A stretch of 64,000 bases of DNA, from contig CM064552.1 of assembly GCA_032716605.1 (NCBI GenBank), positions 4,944,772-5,008,771 of the forward strand, in the 5' to 3' direction. The notes below the pieces were generated by a model. It made no database searches. It saw only the letters and a list, made by a program, of their open reading frames with translations, and was not told the origin of the DNA. How positions within the stretch are numbered: position 1 is the stretch's first letter; every line of letters begins with the position of its first letter. Source of the stretch: Paralithodes platypus (taxonomy: Eukaryota > Arthropoda > Malacostraca > Decapoda > Lithodidae). This document shows, one piece after another, positions 21,303-33,599 of the stretch. A program made the translations under genes and the position numbers.

Positions 21303-21833
21303 CCCCTTTAGTACCAGCGACGTTTGATTTAGTTTATTCGAGGTATAATTAAACGATTGTGTACAGTTTAGGGAGATCGGATCTGTGGTAGTAACATAGG
21401 TTAAGGGGAGATTTCCACTCGAGAGATTTTTTTCTTGACTCCTTTCTCCCTCATGTTTAGCCCCATTGCTTTTATAATTTTAAGACGTTCGCCCCATTAT
21501 TTTGACGATTTTAAGAACTTTCGCCCCATTTATGTCACTTTTAAGACCTTTCGTGCCATATAGGTGTATATTTTTTCCTGGCGAGCGATAGCGAGCCTGT
21601 AATTTAAGAGGAAGCGGCCTTCGGCCGGGACATTTTTCTACCGAAAAATGTACAAATTTATCTTGAAAGGGGGCCAAGGGGGTGTAATTTCAAGCTTGAT
21701 GGAAATCTAGGAAACACACTAAAAACCTCCCCTTAAGTGAGATAGTTCGAATCCTGGTGATTGTTGTAGCCCTTTTTGAACTGAAGACATTGGTCAAACA
21801 GTAGCCAGAATAACGTTACCGGTACTGAAGGGG
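21303..21833. mobile_element. TTAA-flanked MITE interrupted by another MITE
   Basis: Left end CCCCTTTAGTACCAGCGACG preceded by TTAA (21299-21302); right end ACCGGTACTGAAGGGG followed by TTAA (21834-21837). The two halves rejoin around the element at 21413-21736 to give the usual 205-base form. The end is duplicated once more at 21838-21857. Confidence 0.85.
21413..21736 (-). mobile_element. GGCCGAAGGCC-type MITE inserted in a TTAA MITE (copy 3)
   Basis: TTAAGGGGAG at the left and CTCCCCTTAA at the right give inverted GGGGAG ends with TTAA on both sides. The interior has CTGGCGAGCGATAGCGAGC and CGGCCTTCGGCCGGGAC. The clean nesting gives the order of insertion. Confidence 0.85.
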
Positions 21834-21873
21834 TTAATGCCGGTACTGAAGGGGTTAATGCCGTGGAAGGTGA

Positions 21874-22400
21874 ATTAAGGGGAGGCAGACCGTTTCTCTG
21901 GACCCCCTTCTCCCTAATGTTTAGCCCCACTAGTTTTGAGATTATAAGACGTTCGGCTCATTAGTTTGGCGATTTTAACACCTTTCGCCCCATTTCGTTG
22001 TCAATTTTAAGACCTTTCGTGCCATTTAGATGTCGATTATTTCCTGGCGAGCGATAGCGAGCCTGTAATTTTAAGATAAACCTGCCTTCGGCCGCGACAT
22101 TTTAAGATAAACCTGCCTTCGGCCGCGACATTTTAAGATAAACCTGCCTTTGGCCGGGATATTTAAGATAAACCTGCCTTTGGCCGGGATATTTAAGATA
22201 AACCTGCCTTTGGCCGGGATATTTAAGATAAACCTGCCTTTGGCCGGGATATTTAAGATAAACCTGCCTTTGGCCGGGATATTTAAGATAAACCTGCCTT
22301 TGGCCGGGATATTTTTCTACCGAAAAATGTAAAAATTTATCTTGAAGGGGGGTCTAGGGTGTGTTTTTCTAAGCTTGATGGAGGTCTAGGGAGGAAACTA
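21874..22400 (-). mobile_element. GGCCGAAGGCC-type MITE with internal tandem amplification (copy 4)
   Basis: TTAAGGGGAGGCAGACCG start, family body, then a 30-base segment around the central palindrome is repeated about 8-9 times (22068-22315) before the usual CTACCGAAAAATGT end. Longer than its relatives by the array length. Confidence 0.85.
22068..22315. repeat. 30-bp tandem array inside a MITE
   Basis: Units GATAAACCTGCCTTTGGCCG plus GGATATTTAA; the first two or three carry CTTCGGCCGCGACATTTT and are 31 bases, the last six are identical at 30 bases. A 60-codon frame through it is an artefact. Confidence 0.95.
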
Positions 22401-23200
22401 AAAGAATATATGAATACATGAATTAATAGACCAAACAAACGGCCAGTCTCTCCTTAAGTCGTGTAGTGCCAGTGGTAGGTTGAAGGAATTGTAAGAAGTT
22501 CCCATACGAAAACAATAATGTGTAGTGTTGCATACGAACAGTGATATGTTATACAGACTGACACAAGTGATTTCTAAGTATCTGCAGTTAGAATACAATC
22601 TACATAATGAAAATATATTAAACATATGTGTACTTATGATAAAAATAAAACTATGTGTGCTACCTAAATTAAAATCCTTCGTGTTTCCATTCCTCAATAC
22701 ACTAATACGAAACCACGACAGAAAAGCTGGCCAGGCTAAGTTGAACAAAAGACGCCACCGTATTTAAGGGGTTAAGACGTGGTGCATATCATTGGTTATA
22801 ACTGCCTCATTGCCTATACCCTTCTGATGGTGGGGTGGGGGTATGTGGGTATGTTGTGGTGTCATCGTGATTATCTTCAGTACCGGTAGTAGAAAGGCCA
22901 GATTGAAGAAACTATGGACCAGGAAAGTGAGTTTAAATGATTTACACAGTACCCTATTAATTTGAAATATTCTCTCTCTCTCTCTCTCATACATAAAATT
23001 ATCTTAATAAATCGAAGGCCAAATGCAATGTTTAAAATAGTACTTTAAACATGATTTCGGCTCTCCTTTTGCTGTTTTTGACAAGTAAACTTAAGGTAGA
23101 TTCTTCCAAGTGGCCGAATTCTTACGCAACAAAAATGTGGAAGTTACCGTACCAAACCAAAACTGACAAAGAAGTGATTCGGTGATAGTGTCTATGATTT
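22401..23200. other. Intergenic, AT-rich
   Basis: A short (CT)n at 22971-22988 and a poly-G-rich bit near 22830; a GTATTTAAGGGGTTAA end near 22758-22772 suggests an old TTAA MITE end. No gene recognised. Confidence 0.4.
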
Positions 23201-23204
23201 TCTA

Positions 23205-23400
23205 ACATATTCTGTAACTCTCTCCCTCAATCTATCTTTCCCTCATCCCATGACTTAGACGGCTTCATGAGTCCAGACATTTTGAGTCTAATGTACGCTA
23301 CCTTGAATATGGCTCCCTACCATTCTTTGAACTTTGGTGGGACCGTTGTTACAGGCAGCTTTGCCTTTTGTCTCCTTCATACACATAGAGGAAACATACA
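23205..23400 (+). mobile_element. LINE 3' end (family of 32100), 5'-truncated
   Basis: Contains the last ORF codons (CTCCCTCAATCTATCTTTCC, CATGACTTAGACGGCTTCAT) and the 3' UTR with GTTACAGGCAGCTTTGCCTT and CTCCTTCATACACA, all matching 32565-32745. Confidence 0.8.
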
Positions 23401-23572
23401 TATGTGAGGGAATCAGGGTGATATAGTGGTGTCATAAGGTACCATTAACTGCTATGGCGGGTGCCCAACACCGAAAAGGGTTGAAATAGGGGAGCTATCC
23501 CCCCACCAAAGGCGGCTTTCTAGGGACTTTCCTAGTTGATGCTGAGAGGATTGGGTTCTAGTCATGTGGTGA

Positions 23573-23962
23573 TGGGCTGGTCTATCAGAGTGAGAGTTGA
23601 GCGATCTCTGCCATACCCATAGCTTACTCTGAATGTTCCTTTTACTTACATATTTTCTAGATCTCAAGTGGAGGCGACTCTTCCGTGGAGTGACCTCTCT
23701 ACTGCCAACCTCTGCCAAAGCGTCAAATTTTTACATTGCCCCTCAACTTTCCCTTCATAATTGTTAAGGGGCACATGGCCTTCGGTGTCCCAGGCGTTTC
23801 CGCATCCTCCTCAGCTCTTCGCCTGGGAGTGGCTTTGGTCACCTGGGCATTCTTAGTGGTAAAGCAGGGAGGGTTATGTGGGGGAGCTCGGTTATGGCCT
23901 TGGTCTTGCTCGGAACCTTGGGACTGTTCGGTCAGACAGCCTGGGGAACATCAACAGCCAAA
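23573..23962 (+). mobile_element. (AAC)-tailed retroposon, family I (copy 1)
   Basis: Runs from GGTGATGGGCTGGTCTATCA to CAGCCTGGGGAACATCAACA. It is the opposite-strand match of the copy at 40561-40977, which has a clean (AAC)n tail and target duplication. It lies 96 bases upstream of the first NUAK coding exon. Confidence 0.75.
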
Positions 23963-24058
23963 TTAATCAGCCATTGTTCTGTTATTTGACTATTGTATAT
24001 ATTGTTTCTTTGATTCCGTATTGGTGTCATCCTAACGTATATTGTATTTGTGTTACAG

Positions 24059-24162
24059 GTCAAGATGGTTGTGTCGGAGGGAGCCATCAACAACATTATG
24101 GGGGGGATGGAGAACACGGCCGGGGTCAGACTTCACTCTCACAGGCACAAACTCAAACAAAG
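24059..24162 (+). CDS. NUAK: NUAK exon 1 (start codon exon)
   Basis: Acceptor TTTGTGTTACAG ends at 24058. ATG is at 24065, six bases in, so a non-coding exon must lie upstream. Encodes [20 protein letters not shown]... to HRHKLKQ plus two bases of Arg33. The donor is AG|GTAAAG at 24163. The exon end and donor are tandemly duplicated (24149-24230). Confidence 0.9.
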
Positions 24163-25845
24163 GTAAAGTACATTATTAGTCTAACTCATAAACTCAAACA
24201 AAGGTAAAGTACATTATTAGTCTAACTCATAAACTTAAAGGTATGACTTTAAATAACTTCGAAAGGTTTACAGGATGAATATAAACTTAAACAAAGGAAC
24301 GTACTTCTATTATTCTAGCTCACAAACGTAAAGGTATGTGTTATATTATCCTAACTCACCAGTCACAAGCACAAGAAGAGGTCAGTCAGTATCTTTATGC
24401 ATTAGGTCAAACAGATAGTATATTTCATAGGGCAGGCATAAGTCAGCATCATGGTTCCTCAGGTGTCAGGTCGCCGATAATATTGCTCGTAATGCCACCC
24501 ACTAAAAATGGCTCGTGTGAATCTGACTGTAAAGAGTTCATCGTAACGTTCTCCCCATAAACGCCTGGAGCGCCACAGCTGATCAAGGCCTATACCGGGG
24601 AATATCCCTTACAAGTCTACGCCAGTTTTTAGTACCGGTGAAGAACTGGTCTGTTATGGTTTAGGTGCTTATGTTCTGGGTGTGGTGTCCCGAGTTCGAA
24701 TCCCGGGAAGACCAATATCCTTTCATTAGTTTATTCAAGTACTGTACATTGGGGTTTGTAATTGATGATTAATGTTAAGAATGGGGTGTTACTTATATTC
24801 TACCTTGGTTCACATTATGTTGGGAAGACGTTCAATGATAATAATAATAAATACTTTATTGGCATATACAAATACATGAAAAAATTGCTTTGTGAGCTCT
24901 CAGAGACAGTAAAAAAAGAATACAGTACATAGTACCCTACATTCATCCTATAAACTACCGAATGACACACATGTAAAGTAACAATTCAAGTAAAAAAGTC
25001 AAACATCAATAACTAGACGGGCACTCGGTAGAGCGCATACCTCTGCCTACGCTGGTTTTATCAGGCAATAAAATTACACGCACGACAATAACACCAGTAT
25101 GTCCTTAGCTAAGACGCTAATTATGTACGGATCACCTCCTAAATGGTATCACATCTTCCTTGGCACATATCATATCTGCCCACCAAATTACGTGAACATT
25201 GGTTTATAACTTTGTGAGATATCTTGTTCACAGACAGACAAACAAACAAACAGACACTGAGACGAACACATAACCTCCGTCTAACCTCGTTGGTAAAAAA
25301 CTGTAGACCAGAACGGCTCAACCAGGAATAATTAAAGTTATCGAACGGAAAATATATAGTTAAGCTATGCATTTAACTTGCCTGACTGACTCATTTAGGC
25401 TAAAACAAAAATGGTATATTAACTCTTGCTTATAACTACGCATAAATAGGATTAATGTAAGGTTTTATATGCTTATCGTCACAGTTCTTATACCGAGCTC
25501 TCACTGTACTCGGTTTTATATAAATCTGAAATATTAGTCCTTGGAGTGCCACATGTATTTGTTGATTTCATTAATTGAGTTTAGAGGTGAAGTTGGTTGG
25601 TGGAAAAAACATAATAATATTTCTGTAGATAAAATGAACTGTGTTACTATTATTTGTTGCAAGACGGTCGTTGTCGTGTTGTGGTTATCAATAGGGAGAG
25701 TGAGGCTGGCAACCGTTTTCTATGCTGGGAGGGGGAACTGAAGGAGGCTGCCTTGGGAATGTCTATGTTTTATATATATAAGGGAAGGTCAGTAGGACAG
25801 GAATAACTTACTTCACAATCTAGGCTGCCTGCTTACTGATTCACC

Positions 25846-25889
<44 letters not shown>

Positions 25890-28800
25890 TATTAGCATGT
25901 GTGCGTGTACTAGTGTGCGTGTGTGTGTGTGTGTACTAGTGTGTGTGTGTATGTGTGTACTTACTCTAGTTGTACTTACTCAAGTTGTATTTGCGGGAGT
26001 GAGCAAGCTCATTAATTCCCACCTCCAATGACAATGACAGTGTGTGTGTGTGTGTGTACTAGTGTGTTTGTGTAGGTAGCCGTATACATCCATCACAGCG
26101 CCCTACTAGCCTAATCCGGATTCCCCACACGAACGTCAGGCTTCACAACACCATTTTTTACCACTGTTTACATACTTGTGTGTGTATAGTCAGTCAGTAG
26201 CCGAACCTTACTCCCACAACCCCTAAGTAAAGAAAAACAACCAAGTAAAGAAAAACAACCCCTAAGTAAAGAAAAACAACCCCTAAGTAAAAAGAAAAAC
26301 AACCCCTAAGTAAAGACAAACAACCCCTAAGTAAAAAGAAAAAGAACCCCTAAGTAAAGACAAACAACCCCTAAGTAAAGAAAAACAACCCCTAAGTAAA
26401 AAGAAAAACAACCCCTAAGTAAAAAGAAAAACAACCCCTAAGTAAAGAAAAACAACCCCTAAGTAAAGAAAAACAACCCCTAAGTAAAGAAAAACAACCC
26501 CTAAGTAAAAAACAACCCCTAAGTAAAGAAAAACAACCCCTAAGTAAAGAAAAACAACCCCCAAATAAAGAAAAACAACCCCTAAGTAAAAATCAACCCC
26601 TAAGTAAAGACAAACAACCCCTAAGTAAAAAGAAAAAGAACCCCTAAGTAAAGACAAACAACCCCTAAGTAAAGAAAAACAACCCCTAAGTAAAAAGAAA
26701 AAGAACCCCTAAGTAAAGACAAACAACCCCTAAGTAAAAAGAAAACACAACCCCTAAGTAAAGAAAAACAACCCCTAAGTAAAGAAAAACAACCCCTAAG
26801 TAAAGAAAAACAACCCCTAAGTAGAAAGAAAAACAACCCCTAAGTAAAGAAAAACAACCCCTAAGTAAAGAAAAACAACCTCTAAGTAGAAAGAAAAACA
26901 ACCCCTATGTAAAGAAAAACAACCCCAAGTAAAGAAAAACAACCCTTAAGTAAAGAAAAACAACCCCTAAGTAAAGAAAAACAACCCCTAAGTAAAAAGA
27001 AAAACAACCCCTAAGTAAAAAGAAAAACAACCCCTAAGTAAAGAAAAACAACCCCTAAGTAAAGAAAAACAACCCCTAAGTAAAGAAAAACAACCCCTAA
27101 ATAAAGAAAAACAACCCCTAAGTAAAGAAAAACAACCCCTAAGTAAAGACAAACAACCCCTAAGTAGAAAGAAAAACAACCCCTAAGTAAAGAAAAACAA
27201 CCCCTAAGTAAACACAAACAACCCCTAAGTAAAGACAAACAACCCCTAAGTAAAGAAAAACAACCCCTAAGTAAAGAAAAACAACCCCTAAGTAAAAAGA
27301 AAAACAACCCCTAAGTAAAGACAAACAACCCCTAAGTAAAGAAAAACAACCCCTAAGTAAAGACAAACAACCCCTAAGTAAAGACAAACAACCCCTAAGT
27401 AAAGACAAACAACCCCTAAGTAAAGACAAACAACCCCTAAGTAAAGACAAACAACCCCTAAGTAATAAAAAAGAACCCCTAAGTAAAGAAAATAAACACC
27501 TAAGTCATGGAAAGAACCCCAAAGTAATGAAAAGGAGACCCTAAGTAAAAACAAAATCCCATGTAAAGAAAATAACCGCTAAGTAATGAAAAAGAACCCC
27601 TAAGTAATATAAGGGTGACCCTAAGTAATAAAAGGAGACCCTAAGTAATTAAAAGAACCCCTAAGTAATTAAAAGAACCCCTAAGTAATATAAAGGTGAC
27701 CCTAAGTAATAAAAGGAGACCCTAAGTAATTAAAAGAGCCCCTAAGTAGTTAAAAGAACCCCTAAGTCATGAAAAGAAACCCTAAGTAATAACAGGAGAC
27801 CCTAAGTAATGAAAATAACCCCTATGTAATGATAAGAACACCTAAGTAATAACAGGAGACCCTAAGTAATGAAAATAACCCCTATGTAATGATAAGAACC
27901 TTAAGTCATGAAAAAGAACCCCTGAGTAATAACAAAAGAGACTAAACTTATCTCAAACTCAAATACAAATCGTCTAATGATTAAAAACAAACAGAAAAAA
28001 ACCCCATTTCCCCTTAACGTCCACGGAAATGGAAAGTAGCTCTCTTCTGTGTAATCTGAAGGAGGCACTTGAGTAAAGAAAAACAATCCCTAATATAAGT
28101 AATTAAAGGGAGACTAAACTTATCCCAACAACAACACAAATCATCTAAATCCGTCCTCAAATACTAAAAGGGTTAATGTATTGTGTACAGTTGCCCACAT
28201 AAGTTTTGATCCTCGTCTTGATCTTATGAATGAAAGTATAATAGTGTGAACGGTATACTGTATATGCGCGGTATGTAACCTAACTTAAACTAATCTAGGT
28301 TAGGTTTGGTAAGGTTAGGTTATTATTCTAACTACTTCAGTACGGGTGATGCCATTCTTCCTTTTGTTCTGGCTATCGTTAGACGATTTTAAACACCTTG
28401 GCAAGGACATCTAGTAATCAAAGGGGTAAACTATATTTCCCCTAACGCATTCAGTACCAGGGACGTCCTCTTCATCATATTCTGGCAACTATTATGCGAT
28501 TTTATTCAGCCTAGGAAGGACCTCTAGCAATAATAAGGCTTCAAACTATCTAAACCAACCCTTTTAACTACCCCCGATCCCTCCTAAGCTGCATAATATC
28601 GTCTAATTATAGCTAGAATAAAATATAACACGTCGCAGGTACTCAAAGGACTCAACTATAACTAACTAACTCTCTGACTATCGCATAAACCCCTTCTATA
28701 CCGATTACGTCTTGTATATTTTATTTCAGCTATATTTAGACCATATTATTCAGCTTAAGAAGGACGTCTACCCATTATAAGGCTACAAACTATCACAATC

Positions 28801-31800
28801 AATCCCTTTAGCTACCACATATTATCCTTCCTAAGCTTCATAGAATTGTCTAAATGTAGCTGAAATCAAATTAAGAATACGTCGCCGGTAAAGAAGTGGT
28901 TAAGTAGAATATAATCTTCTAATGATAGCCAGAATAAAATGTAAATGGCGTTTTCGGTACTGAAATGGTTAAATGTACTGGTTTGTGATAAAACCAAACC
29001 AAGTCATACACACATAGGCCTAGTATTAGGCCTAATCTAGGGTTTCTGATGCTCAAGGGGATAATTCGGTAAAATAGAACAAATCGTTTGCCATTTTATC
29101 GTTGGCAGTTATATAATAACCTGCAGAATCACAGCATTAATATAATGTGGTTCTCTCTATTATATATACAAATAAAAAAATCGGAATCTGATGGATCTTC
29201 GGCAAAAACATATAAATTAGTTACCCGTAACGATTCAATTTTCTTAAATGATACACTATTAAAAAACTACCTAATATTATGGGTAACTAAATTAAATCGT
29301 TGATAAATGTTATCAACAAAGTTAATATTTTATTTTGTATAGACTACTACAAGGATATTTAGCAAATATTTGTATATCAATAATATTAAACATAATATAT
29401 AAAACAAAGTTAGTGTTAAATAAATTTGATACAGTGTAATGTAAAATATCTAGCCTATGTAGATATTTTAGTTGAAGCCTGAAGGGTTTGGAGCACTGGA
29501 AGTGGTTCATTATCAATTTGAATTGATCTCGCGTCGCACGGTAACCGAAAACGCTCTATAAGTTCTTCATTTATACGTGATTTTCTGTCAGTTACTGTTC
29601 GTTTATTGTTCAATCATACACACAGAGGGATGGGTCTTCTTCATAAACTGTTCCTGAATAAGAAAAAGCAGGGCTTGAGGTTTGTGACGGGGTTGCTCAA
29701 ATCTATTGGTGTGGATTGGGAGGGAAAATCAAAAGCCTACCCTAAACTGGTTGAATCCCTCGTCAATGAAATAACTAATCTTCGAGCAGTGGTGGAGATT
29801 TGTGGTATTACCAGGCAAAAAAATGAAAATGAGCTAGAATTGTGTCGGCAAGAGGTCATTGATAATAAGCAAAAGTGCGCTAGTTTGATCAACGAGGAAA
29901 AGTCAAAATCCGAGTCTTTGCTTAAAGAATTGAATGACACGAACATTAACTTGTCTGACATGTGCGAACAAATAAAAAAGGATAAGTTGGTAATTGAAGA
30001 ACACGAGCGGAGTGTAAAATATTTACAGAAGTCCCTTTCCAAAGCAAAGAAAGCGGCTGAGGAGCAGGCAGAGTTGTTGAAGGAATTGACTCAACAGGTA
30101 ATAAAGGACAAGGCAAAAATAGAAAAATATGAAGGTAAAATAATTATACTGGATGCAATAATCACGGAGAAAAATGTTGAAAAGGAAAACATCAAGATCG
30201 ATAATAGATGTTTGCAAAATGAACTAAAGCAAGCTAAAAATGACTGTCAGTCAACCACTAGTATTTTGGACGATAAAACAAAATATGTTCTGGAATTGGA
30301 GGAGAAACTCGAAGGAAAAGATAAAAATATAACTCGATTGCAGTCATCCCTTGCTACAGTTAACAAGGAAAATGCGGAGAAATCTCAGATAATAAATCAG
30401 CTACGACGTTGCTTCTTTCAAAATAAACCAATCGAGGATCATTCTAAAACTTGGTTGTCAAAACTTATGGGCAAGAAAGATACTTAATCTTTCTGATTTA
30501 TTATTTTTTAATGATTAGGAAACTTTATTCAAACAGTATATTTATTATTATTAGTTGATAAGGATACTTTATTATAATGGTTAGATTGTTAATTTTAGCT
30601 GATAAGGATGTGTGGTGTCTTTTAACCCGTCCAGTACCGGCGACGTCTCTTTTGTTTTATTTCAGGTGCATTTAGACGATTTAATGAAGTTTAGGAAAGA
30701 TATATGTTAGCTAAAAGGATTAATTGAGATAGTATGTAGCCTTTTAATTAATAGACATCCTTCCTAAGCTGAATAAAACTGTCTAATAGTTGCCAGATTA
30801 TAATGAAAAGGATGTCACCGGTACTGAATGGGTTAATTATCAGTTGACTAATCAGATGAGTTAACCACTGCATTAGAAACTATACCCTGTTCCAAAGAAG
30901 TAGGCCAACACTCTTGAACATTAACCTCTATCACTCGCAAAAGACTAGAGTAATCAAGCTAATATGTCTACCATTGGGGAAGGGTCATCCAGGGAATAGG
31001 TGTGGACATGTACAGCCCATTTGCTCTAGCCCTTTTTGAGTTATAGAGGTTAGGGTTAATGATTTCTGGCCTACCTATTTGAAACAGGGTATAGAAGGAT
31101 ATTTTGCACATATTATATTTGCCTCTACTGTCTAAATATCAAGCCAGCAGCAGCACCCCTCCTCCTCTCTTTGCCAACTCTACATTAATGATTGTCTCTG
31201 TGTCTCCAAGGTTAGGTTATACACAAACAGGGTAAAACAGTATAAGATAGCAGATTGAAAGTGTTGATATAATATGTTTTGATTTAGTTGGCGAAAAATG
31301 GTTTGTTCTATCTTAAGGGGGTAGTGCTTGTTTTTAGGATTATATATTTAGTTATATATTTATGTTTTAGTTTCCTCGTTAGACCTCCATCAAGCTTAAC
31401 AAATATAAACCCCCCCTAAACCCCCATTCAAGATATATTTGTACATTTTTCGGTAGAAAAATGTCCTGGCCAAAGGCCGGTTTCTCCTAAAATTACAGAC
31501 TTGCTATCGCTCGCCTGGAAAAGATTAACACCTTATTGACACAAAAGGTTTTAATATTGACAAAGATATCGCCAAAATAATGGAACGAACGTCTTAAAAC
31601 CTCAGAATTAATGGGACTAAACATTATGAAGGGGGATCAGAAAAACGACCCTCCCCCCCTTAAAAGGGTGTGAAGATGAATATATAATCATTGGGTATAT
31701 TAACCCCTTTACGATTATGACGCATTATGACAGTTTATTCTGGCTATCATCCGACGATTTCATACAACTTAGGAAGGATCTGTGGGCATCAAAAGGGTAA

Positions 31801-33525
31801 ATGCTATCTCAATTAACCCTCTGATTTCCATATTCCCTTCCCAATATGAAACATTCCAAATCTCCACCTCTACAAATATATACAGTGCCTGTGGAAAATG
31901 GTATTTTCTCATGAGTGCCCCCATAGATTCTATAAGGGCACTATGGGAACACGTCTAATATGAGCTAGAATGTCTCTAATTAATGTATTACTTACAACAT
32001 TATAAGTTTATGTATAATACGAGTCCATAGCACGCCTACCTTCTGATCTATCAATTATTTCTGAGAGATATTCTTGTTACTTTCAATGCCTCCAAGACCC
32101 AATTTCTCCCTTTATCTACTTGTCGCAATCTTCTACAAGACTATCAAATACTCCTCAACAATACACAAATCAACCCTTCATCTTCATGTGTTCTTCACCC
32201 CTGCACAGGTTCTTGCTCTGTATTAGGACACAGTACGCCCATTTATCGAGTATTGTTCGCATGTGTGGGGAGGTTCCACCCATACCGCACTTCTCGAAAG
32301 AGTAGTCAAAAGCATTTCGCCTCATCTACTCACTTCCTCTACTAGTCACCTACAATATCTTTCTACTTGTACACACCGCAAGTTTGCATCTCTTTCACAC
32401 TTATATCGCTATTACAACAATCAGTGTTCTTCAGAGCTCTCTCAGTGCAGCAAGTGCGAGGCACCCGCCTTTCAACACAGTCCTACTCCTATTCTGTTCA
32501 ATTCTCCAACCCAAGATTTTTCTCATTATTTCTTCTGCTCAGCTAGTGAACTCTGGAAGTCTCTCCCTCAATCAATCTTTCTTTCATCCTATGACTTAGA
32601 CTGCTTTAAACTTCGTGTGCCCAGGCATTTTGACCCCAACATCCCTTGAATTTGGCTCTATGTCACTCTTTTGGCGTTGAGGGAGACACTCGTCACAGGC
32701 AGCCTGCCTTGTGTCTCCTTCATACACAAGGTGAACAAACTCTATGGATAAAGTCATCCTAATACTGAAGGGGTTAACTAAAGAGATAACTAAATATTAA
32801 GTTTTAGAGCTGTGAGGGGACTTTGTTGACTATACCTGGCGTGGTGCCCAGTAACGTCTGTGTGTGACGTGGGTACTGCCTGCCTGCCCCTCTGTCTCCT
32901 CCACCACACAAAAACCTAACAAACTTGTATTTAAGTCTTTCGGTTTAACTTTTTTTTTCTTTTGTTTTTTTAGATTAAGCTACAAAAAGGACCTCTACTA
33001 TGCACTATCATTGTGTTATGAAAACCTTATATCCAATAAACAGAATACAGCCAGAATAATCGTCCATTGAATTAGACATTATAATTCATATGCTATTTAT
33101 ATACAAGTTACAATGGTTCTTTCAGTGTATATCTCTTCCCTTTACGGAAACTAGGTGGCACCCGCCTCTCAACACTTTCCCACCACTATTCTGTTCCAGG
33201 TCTTTAACCCAAGAGTAAACCAATTTGTCCAGTCTTTCTTCCATTCAACATGTAAACTTTGGAACTCTTCTATCATTCTACGACTAAAATTGTTTCACGT
33301 TCCGTGTGTCCAGACATGTTGACTTAAACGTACCTTGAATTTGACTCTTTGTCACCCTTCCAATTTGGGGAGGACACTCGTTACAAGCAGCTTTGTATCT
33401 CAATTAAATGTTGGTTATTATTTGATAATTTTATTATGCTTAGGGAGGAATTTTGACAATCAAAGGGTTAACAGCCAATCAATCAAATTGTGGAATTAAC
33501 AATTTACGGTCTTACATTATTAAAC

Positions 33526-33599
<74 letters not shown>

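Noticed and set aside
26415..27554. Overlapping minus-strand ORFs reading FLYLGVV repeats
   Set aside because: A by-product of the 21-base unit being seven codons; three frames give similar ORFs.
26217..27945. Interstitial telomere
   Set aside because: TTAGGGG is only part of a 21-base unit; arthropod telomeres are typically TTAGG repeats and no such run is present.
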